A stretch of DNA of 64,000 nt, taken from assembly GCA_029204225.1 (NCBI GenBank), contig CM055109.1, positions 942,673 to 1,006,672 on the forward strand, written 5' to 3'. Positions within the stretch are counted from its first letter, which is position 1. Every line of letters starts with the position of its first letter. The notes below the pieces were generated by a model, which had not been told where the DNA came from, made no database searches, and saw only the letters and a list, made by a program, of their open reading frames with translations. The position numbers were made by a program, and so were the translations under genes. Below are positions 46,999 to 59,159 of the stretch, in pieces. The stretch is from Diphasiastrum complanatum. Lineage: Eukaryota > Streptophyta > Lycopodiopsida > Lycopodiales > Lycopodiaceae.

Positions 46999-49900
46999 AG
47001 AGAGAGAGATAGAGAGAGAGAGAGAAGAAGAAGAAGAAGAAGAAGAATTTAGAAAATTCCCAATGGGTAGGAGGGCACGTTTCTACCAGTGGATATAGCC
47101 TATGATAGCCTATGCAGGATGACATGCAACCCCCATTCGTTCAGGTCTCACTCTAGGTCCAACTAATACTCTCTCTACATGCATGCAACCATCACGTACC
47201 ATGTGTTGCTCTACATTTCACTAAAGGAGTGCCTATGCCCTCTCAAGGTTATTAATTACATAATTGGCCTTGAATGGAACTTTGAGGCATAACTAATAAT
47301 CTCAAACACTAGAATGCCTATATACCCAGGTCAAGGATTGTGCCAAATCCTTGTAACCGAACATGGACATAACATATATACTCTTGTCAACCACCACCTT
47401 AACCATTATGGAGTTCCTCATGACAATACTCTTATTACTATTTCATCTTATCTTCCTAATTCTGTGAACTTATTGTGTAGGCACAAGAGCATCTACCACA
47501 CATAAAACATCATATAAGACGATTGCTGATAAACACAAGTGCTATCTTGAATTTGATGAAGGTCAAGATGTTTTCCTTCATTTGAGTTTTACCAAACATA
47601 AATTGGTCCAAGGTGTTCAGCTTCAAGCCCCCACAAAGGTTCGCATTCAACAGCATCGCCCTCACAACATTGTCCACTTCTTGGTTCAATGGGATGGTCG
47701 AACTATCGACGAAATCACATGGGAGAACATGGATGTTCTTTTTGACACAGCTTTTTTGTAGGCAAGTTACATTCTAATAATTAACAACCACATTTCCAAA
47801 TTGTAGGCTAATAAAAAGTTTTAACAGCATGTAAGAAAGAGATATTCTCTTCCATCAATTGGAGGCCCTAGATTGAAAGGTTTTTCTTTTCCCTAGATCA
47901 ATGTCATGAACATACAGTAAGCGGAGGCATAAAAAGGATAACGTTTTTCCTACATTCAATTATTGATCACTAATTATTGATGATAGGTGCTTAGATAGAT
48001 TAGACAATCATTCCATCATGTCTAACCTTTATTTATTTGTAGTTTGTCGTATGTCTGTCACCATGAATGCCAGTTTCTTGATTGTTGCATGTCTTGCACA
48101 CTAACTTACGGATTGAACTTTCTCATCTAATGGTTGCTTGAGAGTCGGACAACTTCAAATTCCAAGGGTTATGATTATGTTTTTCTAAAAAGCATAACTA
48201 CAAATATTAACTCTCAGAAAACTTAAAAGCATTTGAACCATTTGTTACAAACTTTATTAGTGAAAAAGACTCAATCCGGCCTTCCAGATTGCTGAAAACA
48301 TCTCTTTTGAAAGAAAATAGCTCTTTGAGTTCCCAACTTTCTTCTTTCCTTTCTGCATGTCTAAAGACTAGTAATAAAAGAGATGAGATCAAAAGGAACA
48401 CCAGCTGACAAACTTTGCCCCATTTCGACATGAGTATCTACTCCATAATCAGGCAGCTCTTTTTATATGTGTAGCAGAAGGCTTGACATTGATTTTGGTA
48501 AACCTCGAGAACCTTTTCCAGCTTGTTTTGTTATTGAATAGCTAGAAACTATGATATTACAGATAAATCTATCGAGGAATATTGTGGAAGGGTTGCAAAA
48601 AAAACAATTTACTAAAAGGGAATATACCAGGCCATCCCTCTATTGTAATAAGCATTGGCAATAATTGCACAGAAACCTCGCCATTGTGACTGCACTTCAG
48701 CGGAGACAGCCGGTGTTTTGGACCATCTAACTATGGTAGGCTGTGGAGCACACAGAATAGTGATGAAAACAAGTGAAAGCCACAATATGCACTCCTCAAC
48801 CTGCAAAGAAAACAAAACACTTGATTCAAAACTGAAAAAGACCGTCAAAATAATGAGACTGGTAGTTCAAATTTCATTTTGTTCATGTGCACACCTTTTA
48901 GTATTCAAATCTTCACAATGGGAAAAATTTGTTGAGAAACGAGTGTAGGAGATGGGGAAATTGTACATCCTCAGCAAAGTAAACTAGTGCAAGGTAATGA
49001 CACTGGTGCCTGCGGTAGAAAATAATTAAGGGAGTAAGAGATTTACACTACAAGGGAGAGGAACTAAGTTAAGATAGAGCTAACAAGTTTTGGAAACTGT
49101 CAAAACAAGGTCAAAGTGGGCCTTAACATAGGTGGAAGGGCTTACCTATGGGCCACTTAGATTTTGTATCCAAAATAAACATAGAAGGATACCCTAGCAC
49201 CATATGACAAAGTCCCAAACACACTATGGAACTCTGACCATTACCACATGAATCAAAAACAAGAACCATTCAAGAAGAAGCACAAAACGAGCCAAGTAAC
49301 AAACAGGCTCTACCCACCTCTTGGATTGTTGTTTTGAATCTCAACCCTATATTGCGATTGGACTGCATTTCTTCACTAGAATCCTCACACTGCTGAATAG
49401 CACTTAGAAGTTCTTTTCTTAGTCCTCCTTCTGTGCACCCCACAGCATATGCCGTAACACAAGCAGTGATAAACTCCTGAAAGATATTACCATCAATAAT
49501 TTTGACAATGAGAATGTGAGAGCCAAAGATCCAACAAGCACAAGTAAAGTAATCATGCATATATCTATGAACCGTACAACCCAACTTTAGTATCCTTTAA
49601 CAAAGGAAAATCCAAGCAAATACTTTGAGGTTATTGCTGAAGCCACCATTCAAAACATCCTGGTAACGTTGATGGAGGCCCAGTGCAATACTCCGAGAAG
49701 ACCGAAATTCTTCGTTGTAAGAATCTTGAGTTTGCTGAAGAACACAAAAGCCAAACTAAAGTTGTTATACTGCCAAGTCCAAGAGCATAAGAAACATTCA
49801 TCTCTTAAGATAGAAAATATGAATGATCCCAAGGAAAAGTAAAAAGACTGGCCTCAAGACTTGAATAGATTAAAACCTGTTGCACACAATGTCCAAATGC

Positions 49901-50155
49901 CATGTGTCGCTTTTTTGGCCATTGTACACGGCATTTACACAAAGCCGAGTGATGATACAGGAGAGCCCCACTCAAACTTTCCGGTTTGCGTTGCAACCAA
50001 GCATAAGAGCAGTGTGGTCCAAGGGTACTTACTATACTTGTCGTGCTTTCAGTAGATTGAATATCAGGGTTTCTGAATCCAAACCCGAAATATGAAGAAT
50101 GGGCATTGCAGTTAGACAAATTGAGGCTGCCTAACTCATAGAGGATTATCTGCAT
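42842..50155 (-). CDS. Host gene of unknown function, five exons visible, 3' end not found
   Basis: Exons on the minus strand are 50155-49877, 49734-49624, 49476-49318, 48800-48628 and 42947-42842, all with AG acceptors and GT donors. Phases agree throughout, and the 48628/42947 junction rebuilds a Trp codon (TG/G). The protein is at least 276 residues with no stop: a Ser-rich N-terminus (possibly a plastid transit peptide), EFITACVTAYAVGCTEGGLR, then CILWLSLVFITILCAPQPTI (hydrophobic), VQSQWRGFCAIIANAYYNRG and LQLEQMAVHGHAEEASLVAD. The blocks look like those of a conserved plant protein that I cannot name. The ORF is intact and probably functional. The ATG at 50155 is the first in frame, but a 5' UTR intron may precede it (AG at about 50188). 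Intron 4 is 5.7 kb and full of transposons. Confidence 0.72.
42948..43755. other. Part of host intron, no further feature
   Basis: AT-rich sequence between the fifth exon and the solo LTR. Nothing else supported. Confidence 0.5.
43756..44160 (+). repeat. Probable solo LTR related to the chromovirus LTR (right end approximate)
   Basis: Begins TGTTATGAG and has the same order of blocks as the LTR at 28019 (CCACCTGCCA, GGCTAGGAGGG, GCTGGGTGGATCA) with a TATAAGAG promoter box at 44013. No internal element sequence flanks it, so it is probably a recombination product. Confidence 0.5.
44655..44830. repeat. Duplicated flank plus GA microsatellite, copy 1
   Basis: CCAAACCACCCAACCAAGTA and a GTGAATACRAGA block, followed by about 40 GA units (44749-44829). 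The same flank and GA tract recur at 46862-46991. Confidence 0.8.
44840..46500 (-). pseudogene. LINE reverse transcriptase fragment
   Basis: Reading on the minus strand from about 46500: RLYADDVVLMSLTREGLQRQ carries the RT YADD motif, followed by GVNIGKIKVVVF and, after stops, YLGILFSGPTF. Then 46253-45828 gives the thumb-like region (RLFDTIATPTALYVAETWCT). After a frame break, 45805-45317 continues with LRVTLGQLKVSSHQLAIETG and a zinc-type block (CQFC...SEEHFIFRC). This is the C-terminal half of a non-LTR retrotransposon, 5'-truncated just before the YADD region. The 3' part runs to an AATAAA (complement, near 44835) directly beside the GA/TC microsatellite. Several stops make it inactive. 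Confidence 0.82.
46862..47046. repeat. Duplicated flank plus GA and GAA microsatellites, copy 2
   Basis: The same flank as copy 1 (CCAAACCACCCAACCAAGTA), then about 37 GA units (46919-46991, slightly interrupted) and a GAA run (47023-47046). Confidence 0.85.
47520..47761 (+). pseudogene. Gypsy chromodomain fragment
   Basis: The frame ends RPHNIVHFLVQWDGRTIDEI, then TWENMDVLFDTAFL and TAG at 47759. VQWDG...TWE is the retrotransposon chromodomain core. Weak traces of the preceding integrase C-terminus (CYLEFDEGQDVFLHL) can be read from 47540. It sits in the large host intron and is a remnant. Confidence 0.7.
47762..48627. other. Host intron sequence with one possible extra exon
   Basis: Mostly noncoding. 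A minus-strand open block at about 48470-48369 (ELPDYGVDTHVEMGQSLSAG, stop at about 48369) looks protein-like but is out of step with the phased exon pair 48628/42947, so I leave it unassigned. It could be an alternative 3' end of the host gene. Confidence 0.35.
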
Positions 50156-50934
50156 ATTGTGGATAAATGCTTAGTAGCTCATCCCTGCAAAGAGAAACAA
50201 GAGTTGTTACATCCTAGCAGAGGCACTGCCTTCACCACAGAAGAACATGTATCCTGACATACAAATATTGTGAAAGATCCCTTCACAGGCTGAACCCGAA
50301 CTAAATGTGAGACCTTCCACTTTCACTTGCAAGTCAGGAATTTCCAATCAAAAAGTTCATTGAAAAATTCAAGCTGTACGTATTGCTAAATATGGCACTT
50401 CTTTACAATTTTGTCCTATGCACAAATTTGAGCTATCTCCTCAAAGAGAGTACCCAGGTGGCACATTGTAAAACGTAGATATGCATTTAAATGAAGGGTT
50501 GTGATTTGATATATAATCAAATAGAAACTCTACATGTTCATACTTTTTAAATCAGATGTTCACGATACTTTCTAAATCAGAAACCAATCAAAATCTATCT
50601 CTCTTTCTGTCGGCGGTCGCTCGCTCTCTCATGATTAAAGCTCTGGCAAATCCCATCATCTGGCAACATAGAGAGCGCGAGGTGAAGCTAATCCTACTAT
50701 GCACCAGGGGGAAGAGAGAGAGATATGCACTATGCACCGGGGGGGGGGGAGAGAGAGAGAGTCGTTGACGATAGAGAGGAGGAAGCCACAGCTGCTGCTG
50801 ACACAAAACAAAAGAGAAGGGAGAGGTGAAGCATTTGTTGTGATTGTCGTAAGAGTTAGTCTCATTGACAACCATCCTGGGATGCGAATTCGTCTGAAGA
50901 ATGAGGTCAATCTGTGCTACATAATTGTTGTTTT

Positions 50935-51135
50935 CTTTTGCCACATCAGGAGAAGAAGCACACTTGGAGAACACAGTACAACGAAGAGCATCATCGCTGT
51001 TTTTTTATGCCACATCAGGGAAAGAAGCACACTTGGAGAACACAGTACAAGGAAGAGCATAATCGATGTTTTTCTTTTGCCACATCAAAGGCACAAGCAC
51101 ACTTGGAGAACGCAATACAACGGAGAGTTGTATGT
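50935..51135. repeat. Three 69-70-bp tandem units
   Basis: Units start GCCACATCAG at 50940, 51009 and 51079 and share AAGCACACTTGGAGAAC and CAGTACAA. The third is more diverged. Confidence 0.9.
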
Positions 51136-51841
51136 TGGATCGCTTGCAGGACTACAAGTGAAGTGAATCCCATCATCCACAGTACAACGGAGGTTGTATG
51201 CTGCGTTCGCTAGCTTGCAGGACTACAGGTGAAGCCAATGATCGTTTGTGAGCAGTGATTCTCAAAGACGGGTGGTCATTTTTTGCTTATTTTGTTTTGT
51301 GTTGTATGTCATAGGACACCTTTCCGACTTCTTTGAAGGTGTTTCTGTTTGATGGGTATTATTTTGTTCGTGGAAGGTCTTTACGATGCGATTTGATTTG
51401 ACGTGTGCATTTGGCGAACAATTTGGTGGGTTAGATTTGTTCTGACATGCTGCTTTTTCGTTTCTTCAAGATCTGCTTTGTTAGTGAGTCCTCTTTTGCT
51501 AGCTTCTGTTTGTGCTTTCCTTGACTGAACACAAGTTGTTTTGCAAGTCTTTCTCACTCTCCTAAGCAAGAGAAAATAGAGCAACGTATGAAAGATTTTG
51601 TGGTATTATTATGGATGATTTGTTTGATAGCTAAAGATTTCATCATCCCGTTTTAGTACTTTGTGGAATCCTAGTCATTGCAAAATTTGGTTAGGATTTT
51701 TGGAGCCTAATCATTTTCCGAATTAACGGCTCGGGTTAAAAATTTTAGTCAATATAGCCATGAATTATTGTACTCTCTTTATTGTTAGGGGACATCTGAA
51801 TGATAGCAAGTTGTAAAAAGATACCGCATTATGGCGGTACA

Positions 51842-51923
51842 AAAAGCTTTATTGCAAATTCTGCCAGGCCTGCCACATGTAGAAAAGCTTTATTGCAAAT
51901 TCTGCCAGGTCTGCCACATGTAG
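51842..51923. repeat. 41-bp tandem duplication
   Basis: AAAAGCTTTATTGCAAATTC through CTGCCACATGTAG occurs twice with one difference. Confidence 0.9.
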
Positions 51924-52647
51924 ATCACGGCTACCACTAGGCTAGGGTGCTAGCCTTCTCCATATTTAGTCCTTCTTAGTTGTGGGCTTCCTTTATGGTG
52001 AATGGCCAATGCACTTACCATGATGCACTCCGATTTTGAGTAGGATGAACTGCACGTCTAAATGGGATTATGTGAAATTTGAAACTGCCCTTACATGATC
52101 CACTCCCTTTTTGTTGAATTCGAGTAGGATAAATTGTTTGTCTAAGAGCAATAATCCACTCCATTTCATTTTTGTTGGCTTCGAATATGATGAATTTTAT
52201 ATTTGTATCCCATGCAACTTGCAAGCAATACAAAAACATAAAATTCATAGAGATAGCATAGCTAAACATAACAAAGCTACTTCATGATTGAAAATAGTCA
52301 AAAAAGATTTATGATACTTGATTGATCTAGCAAAACATGTAAGTACCTGTAGCAGTACTAGAGTAACGAGATTTATTACAGTAGCAACCCAAAGATCGTA
52401 GGAATCAAAATTGTTCTCAAAAAAATTGAATAGAAATCCGTTGTTCGAAAGAACACTGAGCGAGCTTTGTACACTATTTGAGATCTTTCATGGCACTTTG
52501 CAAATTGCAACTTCGAATTTCGTTTTCCATATTGCATTATCGTTCGGGAGAAAGGTGAATCTCCCAGTGGAAGGCATTCTACCCGATGAAGTAGAAACTT
52601 CAAATCCTGCTTGAACAAAACAGAAAATATTCTCAATAAATAAAAGT

Positions 52648-53223
52648 ATGTCTTGCAAATTTGGGTTGTTCGCATCTGAAATCTTGAGTATTGTCCAAAC
52701 TTTGAAGGACGTTGGAATGTTAGATGTTCTCCAGCTGCTCCAGTTCCATATTGGATCGCAGATTCCATCTTTATCCATTGTAACGGAGGCAGTCATCGAG
52801 ACAGCTCATATATTTTGTGAGTTTTTTTTGCTTGGTGCAGGAATGAAATATGATATTGGTGGTGGGCTTGCCATCCACTATGACGAATCTGACTCTTTAG
52901 CATCTGCTATGTCCGTTGGTTACACATTTGACGACGATGAGTACAAAGAACAGGTCCAAGGCCCAAAGCCCTGGATGATGTGTTTTGATATTAGGTTTTT
53001 GGAAAATGCTACTGATACAACTACCACTTATCCCTTGTCCACCAACTTTAGCTCAACCATGTGTGCATGTATTTTCGAACCTCTTCCCATATCACCAATG
53101 TTTGATAAAACTTCAGGATCTGTTTTTTGTGCTCTTTTGGAGGATAAAATTTGGTGTCTTTACTTTGAGGTTGCCTTGGTTAGAGTGTATTTGTGTTTCT
53201 CATCATACCGCCCTTCAAGCTAA
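52648..53223 (+). CDS. Unidentified 191-codon open frame
   Basis: Open from 52648 with a mixed composition: a Leu/Ile-rich start ([20 protein letters not shown]), an acidic centre ([17 protein letters not shown]) and Cys/Phe-rich end. No domain recognised. The region just before it (52447-52570) matches the MITE at 54682, so the frame could be part of a larger mobile element. Chance cannot be excluded. Confidence 0.25.
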   Translation: MSCKFGLFASEILSIVQTLKDVGMLDVLQLLQFHIGSQIPSLSIVTEAVIETAHIFCEFFLLGAGMKYDIGGGLAIHYDESDSLASAMSVGYTFDDDEYKEQVQGPKPWMMCFDIRFLENATDTTTTYPLSTNFSSTMCACIFEPLPISPMFDKTSGSVFCALLEDKIWCLYFEVALVRVYLCFSSYRPSS

Positions 53224-55631
53224 CACAATGTGGAGGTGGCATACTATCCATTTACCAACGATGGAGGGAACCAGCCAGTAAATGGTTCGATTACCCAAGT
53301 CTGATGAACGACTTGCACACTAGTATCGCTACGAGAGGCAGAATTATCTGATCACTAAATTCAACCTTTGACAAAATAGCATTTTTTTTTGCTCATGTCT
53401 CATTCTCATAAATAATTGGCAAGTTGTGATACTAGGTATGCCCTGTGATGATCAATCTTCAGGCCTAATAGGTCCCTGATCAAACCTACTGATGATCAGT
53501 TCACTGATCTATCCACAAAAGACTCCAATCTTAGGATAGAGCTTCCTTTACAACTAAAACAATCATAATAATGGTTTCCTGTTGACTAACTTTTTTGAGA
53601 TGCAAGTGCGGCAACACTATCTTTATAGTAGCGAGTGTCTAGTGTGCACTGATCGCTAGCCTTTCAAGTACTACGAAGAAAATATACTGCATTGAAGAAA
53701 AGAAATTTACTTTTTGTAGGCTTTTCTTGAATTGTATTGTGCATTGTTTATAACATTCATACCTTGTCCTCCTTTGATTGACAATTTCAAAACTTTCTTG
53801 AAACACTTATATTCCAAGCAGGTAGTCAACAATCAATTTGATAGTGTAAAGTGTCGTGCCTAAGTAGCAAAAGACTACTAAGTTTCTTTTCATACTTTTG
53901 TTCTTTCTTAAGTTTCTTTTCATACTTTTGTTCTTTCTGACTCAGTATAAATTATTCTTGCAGTAAAGTACGAAATTGCTAGATCATGATGTTTTACTAT
54001 TTAAATGATTCTGTTGCTTTTTCTGTTCTGAGCGTATAGGTTTGAAGCAGGGAAATACACCTGTGTTTTTAAATCTTATGTTTCTGAAAGATTGCAATAA
54101 ACTGTTTGTATTGATTCCACTTCATGTTGTATCTCTGTAATCAGAATTGCAAGGCAACAAGACATTGAACGAGATTTGCATAACAACTACATTGCTTCTT
54201 TGTGGCCTTTTGCATTGGTGGGCTAGCAACTATAGCAGGAGACAGAAATTTGCATGTGTTTTTCTAGGTCAGTTGATTCTTTTTTATAACATGATTTTCA
54301 TAAGGTGTTTTCTTGTATTTTACTATTCTTTGGCGTGGAATTAAATGTTTGCATAAGACTTGATGGCTTTCTCTAGTTTATGATTGTTTGGCATGAAATC
54401 AAGTATTTGCACAAGAAATAATGAAAACATTGTCGCAATGAACACACATACGAGACAATATTTAACGCACATAGGAATTAATAGGAGCCATCTCTCAAGC
54501 AAGCTTGCAAGTTAGCAAACAATCGCTTGCACCTTTGTCTTTTCATGTGACATATACTTTATGCAAACACATCCTTGGTTGTCTAGTGAACGCATTATTC
54601 CATGTACATAGATGACACAAATCTATCGACCTAGTATGCCAATGTAGAAATGGTCGTTTTCATAAATAATGACTAAAAAAGCATTGCTGAACTGCACAGT
54701 AAGCGAGCTTTGTAGAGTGTTTGAAAGTTTTCATGGCAATTCGCAAACGGCAAATGCAATTTCATTCTTCATATTTCATTATCGTTTGGGAGAAAGGCGA
54801 ATCTCCTAGTTTATAATTTTGAGAGGAAAATCACCACCTCTTCATTCGACATCTTATATTTGATCAAAAAGATGGCTCTCTAACAACTGACTTTTCCTAA
54901 CAATTGCTAACAATATTGAAAGATGTCAAATACTCTACAAAGCTCGCTCAGTGTTCACTAAAGCAATGACTTTTTATTTTACATTTTTGAAAACATTCAT
55001 TTGTCGCCCAAAGTTTGTCTTCAGATTGGTATGCGAGCCATCAAGGAATTGATCTCTTATCATAGTTATCTGTATCTATAGAAACACAGCATGTTATGGG
55101 TCTATGTACATGTGGTTATGATTCTGAGTCTATGTAATTCGAGATTCAAGAAGCCCCATAGCACACGAGCACAACATCGTAGAAAATAAATTTTGCAGCT
55201 ATGTATAGACGTCTTTCCTCCCCACATAGATAGAAGTAAGTAAATGGGAATTAATTCCAATTCCCACCTGAGAAAGAAAAGTAAAATATCTTGAAGTAGC
55301 TGAAGTAGTGACGACTCATGTCAGTAAGATGAGCCCTGGTGGAGAATCCATCGATTCCTAATCTTCGGTGCCAGCGTATCATTTCTGATACATCCGTAGG
55401 ACAAGCCCTTACCCAAAATAGCCTTATGAAATGGTTCTGGTAAATCAGTTATGTTCACAATGAAGTAGAATCCTCTGTATTACAGATTTACCAGTTGATT
55501 CAAATAAGGAATTGCCTCGCTTTCATATATTGTTTTTCCTACGTATCAAACAAATGAAGTGTGAGTTGTATGCGTTATTGTATTGGAAGATTATTAAAAA
55601 ATAAATTCTATTTTTACTTTTGAATACGAAC
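53224..55631. other. Noncoding stretch with a MITE
   Basis: Apart from the MITE at 54682-54968 and a short duplication near 53880-53935 (AAGTTTCTTTTCATACTTTT), I see nothing supported. Confidence 0.5.
54682..54968. mobile_element. 287-bp MITE
   Basis: Ends are inverted repeats of about 45 bp with a variable stretch: CATTGCT outermost and GAGCGAGCTTTGTAGAGTRT further in. A related arm lies at 52447-52570 (ACTGAGCGAGCTTTGTACAC), showing that the family is repeated locally. No coding capacity and no clear target duplication. Confidence 0.6.
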
Positions 55632-56443
55632 CTAGTGCAATAAATTGGTGACATTTTGCAAATCAGAATGTCCATCTAAAATTTTTTTAGGTAATTGAGT
55701 TAATCCTGAAATAGCTCTAATTGTAGGATCTTCAATCAATGATGTGGGCAAATGTCCCAGAGCAATCTGGTCATGATTCAATGCATTACGATCATGAGTT
55801 GGAAATTCGTATTCCTCGGTCATTCACAAACAGTTGATAGGGCACAACTCGACGAGTTTCCACAGAATATGCAAACTCCAAAATCAATTATGCTGTAACT
55901 TTTTAGTTGCTTCTTTCTTATGTTTTTCTTGAATTCCCAATCAACAACAGATAAATCAATTGGACATACATGAACACATACTTCACAAGCAATACATTTG
56001 TCGAATTCGAAGTGAATACGTCCGTGGAATCGCTCTGGTGGGCCTCCCTTGTAAGAGCACTATAAAGATTAGAACAAGATTTGCAGAAGGAAGGAGAAGG
56101 GTCGAAATGAACAATCTAATCCACATACATTCCACCATCAAAGATGCTCAGCAAGGATGGAAACTCCTCAGTTAATTTTTAGAGGATGCAAGCTTTTACA
56201 TGAGGCAAAAAGCGGGATGCTAGGTCATCCTCAATGTCTAAAACTATGCCTAAACTGGAGAGTGCATAAAAAAGGAGGCATGTGAGCCTGGCTAGGAAGA
56301 AAGGAAGTGAGAGATGGATATTGAATGGTAATGGGTAAATGATTCATGTGATCCAGGATCACCATGAAACTTTGACCAATGTATTTTGCGGCTTGTATTG
56401 CTTGTTGACCATAGATTTGGAGTCCCTTGACCATAAAAAACAT
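55632..56443 (-). pseudogene. ndhI: Nuclear copy of plastid ndhI, interrupted
   Basis: NdhI is the 8Fe-8S subunit of the chloroplast NAD(P)H dehydrogenase-like complex. The N-terminus (56443-56315: [32 protein letters not shown]) and the rest (56038-55632: [52 protein letters not shown]) are clear. Between them lie about 276 bp of foreign sequence replacing six or seven codons. A one-base change after CIFCGN shifts the second cluster (ELCPINC), and TGA replaces the Ser codon before MTEEYE. It is therefore a decayed plastid-to-nucleus transfer, not a working gene. Confidence 0.88.
56039..56314. other. Foreign insert inside the ndhI copy
   Basis: About 276 bp without similarity to ndhI, A/G-rich on the + strand, with no inverted termini that I can see. 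It replaces the codons between TIQYP and ERFHG. Confidence 0.6.
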
Positions 56444-56946
56444 ATTAAATATCGCGAAAAGAAAACCCGACCTCTTGTTAGGCTAGATCGTAATTGATTA
56501 GAAGAATAGCACCTAGCTTCTAACATTTTCTAACAAATGCTAATAGTGCTGAAAAATGAGATGTTGTGCAACATGTTTTATTAAATTGATGATAATGTAT
56601 GGAATAGTTGTTGTTTTGCAGTCAATGGTTGTCCAATTTAGTAGCTCATAAACAATTTTGTTTTCGTTGTACATAGGCTTGCTATGTTTTTGTATTTATT
56701 TGGACATTCACTAACACATGGTAAATGTTTCATGTTATTGTCATTTGCATGATAATTCAAGATAGCATTTAGCAAAATTTAGCATATCATACTTTGGCAA
56801 AAAGCAGAAGATAGCAGCTTGCAAATTGATATCTACAAAAACTTGAAAACAGGTCCCAATTCTTTGATTCACCTTTGCATCTCCCATTACAAATCTATTA
56901 TAGACAATGCAAAAACCATCACATTTACAATCAAGCCGCACATTGA
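56444..56946. other. AT-rich spacer before the Helitron Rep
   Basis: No coding signal. Helitron ends (TC...CTRR with a hairpin) were not identified. Confidence 0.5.
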
Positions 56947-59141
56947 ATGAAAGACGCAAAGCGGCCAAAGAAAAATGCATGGAAAAAAAAAAAGAAAAAA
57001 GCATTTGCTCCTTACTCTGATGGGTGGTTCGACATTGCTAGATTTCAAAATCTATGGAAAAATATTTGCGATGAAATCCTTGGCTTAATGAAGTGTTGTT
57101 CGATATGCGGAAATGTCACGTTTTCCAATCGAAAGAAAGACATGAAAGCTAAGAATATGGGTCGAGCTATCCCACCATATGCAATAGCCAACACATTTAT
57201 GTGGGAGTATACATATGCAAATGACAACCAAACGAGTTGGCATACATGTCCTTTATGTAAGGCTTATCCAGATCGTATCAAATACATAGTCTTTTTCTCT
57301 CCTACATATATACAAACCATTCTAAAAATACATGTATTGAACTTGCAATTGTTGTTAGATCACTATTTGACAATCTTATTGCTTGCAATTTGAGCAAATG
57401 CGATAGAAATCATGACAGAGATACGAAATGTTTTAGAACAGAATGTTTTGCATAATCCAATCTTGCAAACATTTTTGAGTTTATATGAATATGTCTGTCA
57501 GACTCAGAGCTTGCCATTCATATCTCTAGCATCAGTTGAAAAAATGTTGGACACAAAAATGGATAGATTTCAAAACATGCAAAGTGATCCATTTGAATGA
57601 GTGTACATATTGCTAAAAGACATAACGCCTTGTAGCAAAGCACATGACACTCAAAAAAATGACATATATACATATTCAAATTTACAAATAAGGGATTTGA
57701 CGCATGGAAGAAACGAGACATCAATAATCAAAACTAACATGTCTGGCTTGCCATTCATGCCTGGAGAAAAATTATTTATCACTCTAGAAAATGCAATATT
57801 TCCATTCTTGTTTTCATTTGGACAGGGGTATTATGATGGCAAAATACGTTATATAGATTACATAAAAATGAGAGTCGCCACACTATTCTCGCCATTTATG
57901 TTATTCCCACCATATTTAGTTGTCATGTATCAAAGAAGACAAGCGATTTTGATCACAACAAAAGTGCCATCTATTGTGTTGCAAAAAGACATAATTGATT
58001 CTGTCACAAAACATCCACATGCAAATGAGGAAGAGATTTTAAAAAACGTTTTGAAATTCACTTTGCCATGTGAGATCCCTGGAACACCATCATGGCATAG
58101 ACAGAATTTCAAGGACTTGCTAGCAATGGTGAGATATTGGGGCTTGCCATATTTCTTTCTAACATTGACAAGCGATGAAACCATTGAGCTGCGATGGGTG
58201 GGGATTGCAAAAATAGAAGAGCTTGTGAGAAAATACAACAAGAATTTTGATTGGAGAAATTGCCCAGTTGAATGTTCAATGCTTTTCGTTAAGAAACTAG
58301 ACATGTTCATGAAAACATTCATTCTTTCCAAAAAAGCAATTCTAGGCCATGTCAAACATTATATGTTACGCTATGAATTCCAAAATAGGGGTTCTGTGCA
58401 TGCGCACATCATGTTATGGGTGAAAAAAAAGATATTACAAGAATCGAAAATGAAATCAGCGCATTTATTCGTGCCAAATACGAATCAAACAGCAAAAAAT
58501 TTGAGATTCCATTGAACCCAGCTCGGAAACAACTATACGAGCTTGTTGTGCGAAAACAGATACACCATTGTCGATCCTCTTGCGCAATAAAAAGTAGTCC
58601 TTGAATTGCAAAGACTTGTAAATATGGATTTCTATTTGACCCATGTGTATCTTGTACTAAGTTGGACACCAAAACTGAACGATGGAAATATTTTCGGCCA
58701 AGGTACGAAGATCGAAATGTGGTACCCTATCACCCGACAATGCTTTTGTTATGGCAAGCACACATGAATCTACAACGAATCACAAACACGGGTTGGTCAT
58801 ACTATGTTTTAAAATACGCAATGAAATCAGAACCTATAGGATCATTGAATCTGAATGTTGTTGATGCCAAGAGAATAGGATTGAATCAATCAGACAAAAA
58901 CGTGTTGAAATTGATATCTAGTTATGTCTTGACAAAACCGATATCATTACCAGAAATTAGTTTCATGTGTTTGCAAATCCCTATAATCAAGAGAAGTGAA
59001 GCAATCCAATACATCGATAGTTCACCACCAGAAATGTGTCACAAATTTGTCAGTTTTAACAATACAATCTTGTTGCATCCAACTGATATCTACACATACA
59101 GGCCTGAAGTCCTCAAAACTATTGGCATCAATTTGTTGTGA
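56947..59141 (+). pseudogene. Helitron Rep (HUH rolling-circle initiator), helicase missing
   Basis: Frame 1 (56947-58440, stops at 57391 and 57598) starts with Cys pairs (CCSICGN, CPLC) and continues with the Helitron_like_N pattern: GKIRYIDYIKMRVATLFS, PGTPSWHRQNFKDLLAMVRY and LPYFFLTLTSDE. The HUH motif is in FQNRGSVHAHIMLWV (about 58380). After a frameshift near 58420, frame 3 continues to 59141 with CKYGFLFDPC, RWKYFRPRYEDRNVVPYHP and the two-tyrosine block GWSYYVLKYAMK. Rep nicks and joins DNA during rolling-circle transposition. The SF1 helicase domain that normally follows is absent, and a minus-strand SET gene occupies that space instead. Confidence 0.85.
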
Positions 59142-59159
59142 CCAAAAAGAAAAGATCTC

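Larger units (their letters stand above)
50188..52640. other. Region upstream of the host gene, with tandem repeats
   Basis: Should contain the host promoter, but I see no clear TATA box. It has a GA-rich block with a G run (50739-50761), the 69-bp repeats below and a 41-bp duplication at 51842-51923. Open frames such as 50588-50974 (-) and 50699-51166 (+) read through these repeats. Confidence 0.45.

Noticed and set aside
50699-51213. Overlapping 155- and 99-codon proteins
   Set aside because: Both frames run through the 69-bp tandem repeats in different phases; neither shows a domain.
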